A DNA stretch of 34,381 bases from Verrucomicrobiota bacterium (GTDB lineage Bacteria; Verrucomicrobiota; Kiritimatiellia; JAAZAB01): the NCBI GenBank assembly GCA_018898455.1, contig JAHIJO010000134.1:1-34381 (forward strand), read 5' to 3'. The notes under the pieces are model-generated. The model was not told the origin of the DNA. It ran no database searches and saw only the letters and a list, made by a program, of their open reading frames with translations. Positions 32,103 to 34,381 of the stretch are shown piece by piece. A program made the position numbers and the translations under genes. The first letter of the stretch is position 1, and every line of letters begins with the position of its first letter.

Positions 32103-33848
32103 ATGGCTGACGTCTATTTTAAATGCGCGTGCGGCAAAAGCCTGGCGATTGATGTGAAGGGCGTTGGGCTGACCGTCTTATGTGTTGATTGTGGACAGCC
32201 GGTCAAAGTGCCCGAGTTTGATATTGAGTTTGCCTGTGAGCGATGCCAGGCAACGCTTCTGGCGCCGGTTGCGGTTGGCGGTGACCGGATTAAGTGCGCG
32301 TTCTGCGGCCAGCGTCTGACGGTGCCGGTCATTGACAAAAGCCAAGGCCGGATTTCCGCAAGCGACGAAGAACTTGCGAATGACGATGTTAAGGTAAAGC
32401 AAACACTGCCGGCTACGAAACTTTGTATGGAGGCACTGATGCGTAAGCGCTCCGAATTTCAAGCGCGGCGCAGGCCTTTGCCTGAGCCGTCCGGGAGCGG
32501 GTGGTATCAGCCGGCAGGTTGGCTGTTTCGGCTGGCAATACTGGTGGGGGCGTTGGTCGTCACAGCGGGGCTGATTCACCGTTTCATTCAGGAGCGCCAG
32601 TTGGTTTTAATGCCGAAAGAACCGGGTGCGGAAGCGCTTACGCCCAGCACGGCGGATATAGCATCGGGGACCAAGACTCCGACGCCAGAAACAGTTGAGA
32701 CGCTGGTAGCTTCAGTTCAGAAACCAAAGGTGACTCCCGAAACAGTCCGCGTTAGGGAAATGATCAGGAAGGAATCCGTGTTTGTGACCAAGGAACCGGC
32801 CCGGATCAGTAATATCCCGCCTGTACCGGCGTCCGCGAAAACACCTGCGCGGAATTTGGGGCCGATGCAGGGCAGGTCTGCGGCAATAGTAGCTAAGCCA
32901 GCGGAGACTAGGGTTGGCCATCCGGCGCAACCCTTGTTGGATGAATGCCAGGAGGTCAAGGCGATCTTGCGGCAAAACCCGACAGACAGAAAAAATGCCG
33001 TATTGATTGGAAAGATCAAAAAATGCCGCCAGCATGTTCTGGATTACACCCGGACGCATACGGGCGCAGACTTGGACGGACCTTATTGGAAGAACGCGGT
33101 GGTTGGAACTTTGTGGCTGTCAAGTTATCGGGAATGGAATTCATTTGAGGATGCCGACCGGGCCATTCGCGAGGCGATGGAGATATTGGCGGCGGCGGAG
33201 CCGGAAAAGTCAGGGTTGAATATTAAAACCATGTTTGACGTGATTCTACTGCATGAGCAGGTGTGGTATCGGCAGTCGCCGGAAAGATGCGCGGAATGGC
33301 TGGACGAGGCCTGCGCGCTGGCATTTGACGAAGGAAATGCCTCGCTGAGGGAGCGTTGGGGATTTATTGCCCCAAGCCGCGAGATCAATCTTATCTTTGC
33401 GGCTTCGATCATGCCGTCGGAACAACGCCAGGCGTTTCAGGATAAGCGGGAGAGGAATCTGTTGTCTTATCTGAGAGATGAGGGGATTTCATTCGAATGG
33501 CGGACGAAGGATCTGTGGTGGTGGGCCGTTAACCTGAAGACAGCGGGGGAAATGAAGAAAGCGGCCGTGTTGCTGGACACCTGGCAGAAAAAATACGACC
33601 GGCGGATCGAATCCCCTCTGTTTTTCGAGATACGAATGCTGATCGCGGCGCATGGGGACGGAGATTGGGAAAAGGCGCGGGAGATGGTGGGGCGGGTGAG
33701 GGAACTGGTGGAGAAAGGCGTTGTGCCGCCGGACAACTGGTCGTGGAACAATATGACCGCCAAATACTACAAATACATATTGGTTCCGGAATATGAGATC
33801 AAACGGCAGTACCGGATAGAGAAGGATAAGGAGCGTAAAAGAGCTTAA
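32103..33848 (+). CDS. Double zinc-ribbon membrane protein of unknown function
   Basis: 581 residues from ATG 32103, preceded by GGAGG. Two CxxC zinc ribbons lie at the N-terminus: C8/C10 with C27/C30, and C45/C48 with C65/C68. One membrane segment at about 140-159 (WLFRLAILVGALVVTAGLI) follows a basic region. A Pro/Thr-rich linker (about 170-275) leads to a large helical domain (about 300-575) with Trp-rich stretches such as WRTKDLWWWAVNLKTAGEM, weakly TPR-like. The ribbons would be cytoplasmic and the helical part periplasmic. I do not recognise the family. Confidence 0.72.
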   Translation: MADVYFKCACGKSLAIDVKGVGLTVLCVDCGQPVKVPEFDIEFACERCQATLLAPVAVGGDRIKCAFCGQRLTVPVIDKSQGRISASDEELANDDVKVKQTLPATKLCMEALMRKRSEFQARRRPLPEPSGSGWYQPAGWLFRLAILVGALVVTAGLIHRFIQERQLVLMPKEPGAEALTPSTADIASGTKTPTPETVETLVASVQKPKVTPETVRVREMIRKESVFVTKEPARISNIPPVPASAKTPARNLGPMQGRSAAIVAKPAETRVGHPAQPLLDECQEVKAILRQNPTDRKNAVLIGKIKKCRQHVLDYTRTHTGADLDGPYWKNAVVGTLWLSSYREWNSFEDADRAIREAMEILAAAEPEKSGLNIKTMFDVILLHEQVWYRQSPERCAEWLDEACALAFDEGNASLRERWGFIAPSREINLIFAASIMPSEQRQAFQDKRERNLLSYLRDEGISFEWRTKDLWWWAVNLKTAGEMKKAAVLLDTWQKKYDRRIESPLFFEIRMLIAAHGDGDWEKAREMVGRVRELVEKGVVPPDNWSWNNMTAKYYKYILVPEYEIKRQYRIEKDKERKRA

Positions 33849-33864
33849 GACGACAGGAGCGCTT

Positions 33865-34381
33865 ATGAGAACAATAGGAATAATCCAGGGATATCTGATG
33901 TTGGGGCTGATGTTTTTTACGGTTGCTCTCGGACTAGGCGAGGAACATAGTGGAAGTGTGACCATTTGCCCCAGCGCCCCAACGGCGGAGTGGTCGTGCA
34001 CGCTTCAGCCCAAGGAATCAGCTGGTTTTTCAGTGACGATCATTCCTGTTGGACCGGCTCATGGAATAATGTATCGCCTGAAAAGCGGGCCTGATTGTGA
34101 TATTACGCCTAAAGGTAAGGATTGGGCATGGACGGGCGGGCCGACAACGTTTCATGTGATCAACGTGTCGCCGGAAGTCGCATCCACGGTGGCAAAGGTG
34201 ACGTGCGTGTGGGAGCCGATCCCGGGTCCCGGTCCCGGTGCCGGACCGCGGCCGCCGGATATTGATGGGTTAGCCACCGGCACGGCCGAATTGAAAATTG
34301 CTCACATCGAATGGGCGCTGTCGCCGATCGTGCAAGTGGCGGATGGAGAGAGCGAAATTAACTGGGAAGTGAAACTGGTTA
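33865..34381 (+). CDS. Secreted protein of unknown function, 3' end outside window
   Basis: This frame is open to the window end (172 codons seen). ATG 33865 has CAGGAG five bases upstream. The N-terminus MRTIGIIQGYLMLGLMFFTVALG is a signal peptide. The mature part is beta-rich with several Cys (ICPSAPTAEWSCTL, DCDIT, VTCVWEP). A Pro/Gly linker PGPGPGAGPRPPD separates two domains. No family is recognised. It is 16 bp after the zinc-ribbon gene and likely in the same operon. Confidence 0.75.
   Translation, partial: MRTIGIIQGYLMLGLMFFTVALGLGEEHSGSVTICPSAPTAEWSCTLQPKESAGFSVTIIPVGPAHGIMYRLKSGPDCDITPKGKDWAWTGGPTTFHVINVSPEVASTVAKVTCVWEPIPGPGPGAGPRPPDIDGLATGTAELKIAHIEWALSPIVQVADGESEINWEVKLV

Overview
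This window looks like a chromosomal contig from an uncultured Gram-negative bacterium. It carries lipid A genes (lpxI, lpxB) and a type II secretion operon, so the cell has an outer membrane. The mix of glycoside hydrolase, URO-D-like proteins, Gfo/Idh oxidoreductases and xylose-isomerase-like TIM barrels, plus a RAYT transposase and abundant palindromic repeats, suggests the PVC group (Kiritimatiellota or Lentisphaerota style). That placement is inference from gene style; there is no rRNA or other phylogenetic marker here.

Layout. (1) 1-3615: an accessory stretch with a 5'-cut RAYT transposase, a short tandem repeat, a fragment of a second comM, a membrane-anchored CbbX/SpoVK-like AAA+ ATPase, a HEPN-like protein, and a DUF6883 + DUF4926 pair. 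(2) 3670-5235: comM, with a dispersed repeat inserted in frame. (3) 14393 down to 5569, minus strand: a seven-gene catabolic operon (Gfo/Idh, M14-type deacylase, GH95-like glycosidase, URO-D-like, sugar isomerase/epimerase-like, aldo/keto reductase, URO-D-like) facing a divergent AraC regulator at 14463. Several joints show that the operon was assembled piecemeal. (4) 15478-16618, minus: a hypothetical protein and a flavin-reductase-like predicted lipoprotein, then about 566 bp of AT-rich DNA without a clear gene. (5) 17185-21130, plus: lpxI, a Gfo/Idh oxidoreductase, lpxB and a family 2 glycosyltransferase, a cell-envelope cluster. (6) 21551-30572, plus: gspE-F-G-H-I-J-K-L-M in canonical order but with no gspC or gspD. 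(7) 30943-34381, plus: a secreted TPR-like protein, a double zinc-ribbon membrane protein, and a secreted protein cut by the window end.

The most striking non-gene structure is a set of small palindromic or dispersed repeats. They lie after the RAYT, inside comM, between lpxI and the next gene, after lpxB, at three successive gsp junctions (F/G, G/H, H/I), and after gspM. One 126-bp in-frame insertion appears to split the signal-peptide region of gspJ. Two gene relics (minus strand at 21120-21443 and 12005-12073) and the partial comM copy add to the picture of repeated rearrangement.

The catabolic operon plausibly degrades a decorated sugar or glycoside under AraC control. The lpx cluster makes lipid A. 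The gsp operon builds a secretion machine that could export such hydrolases, with its secretin encoded elsewhere.
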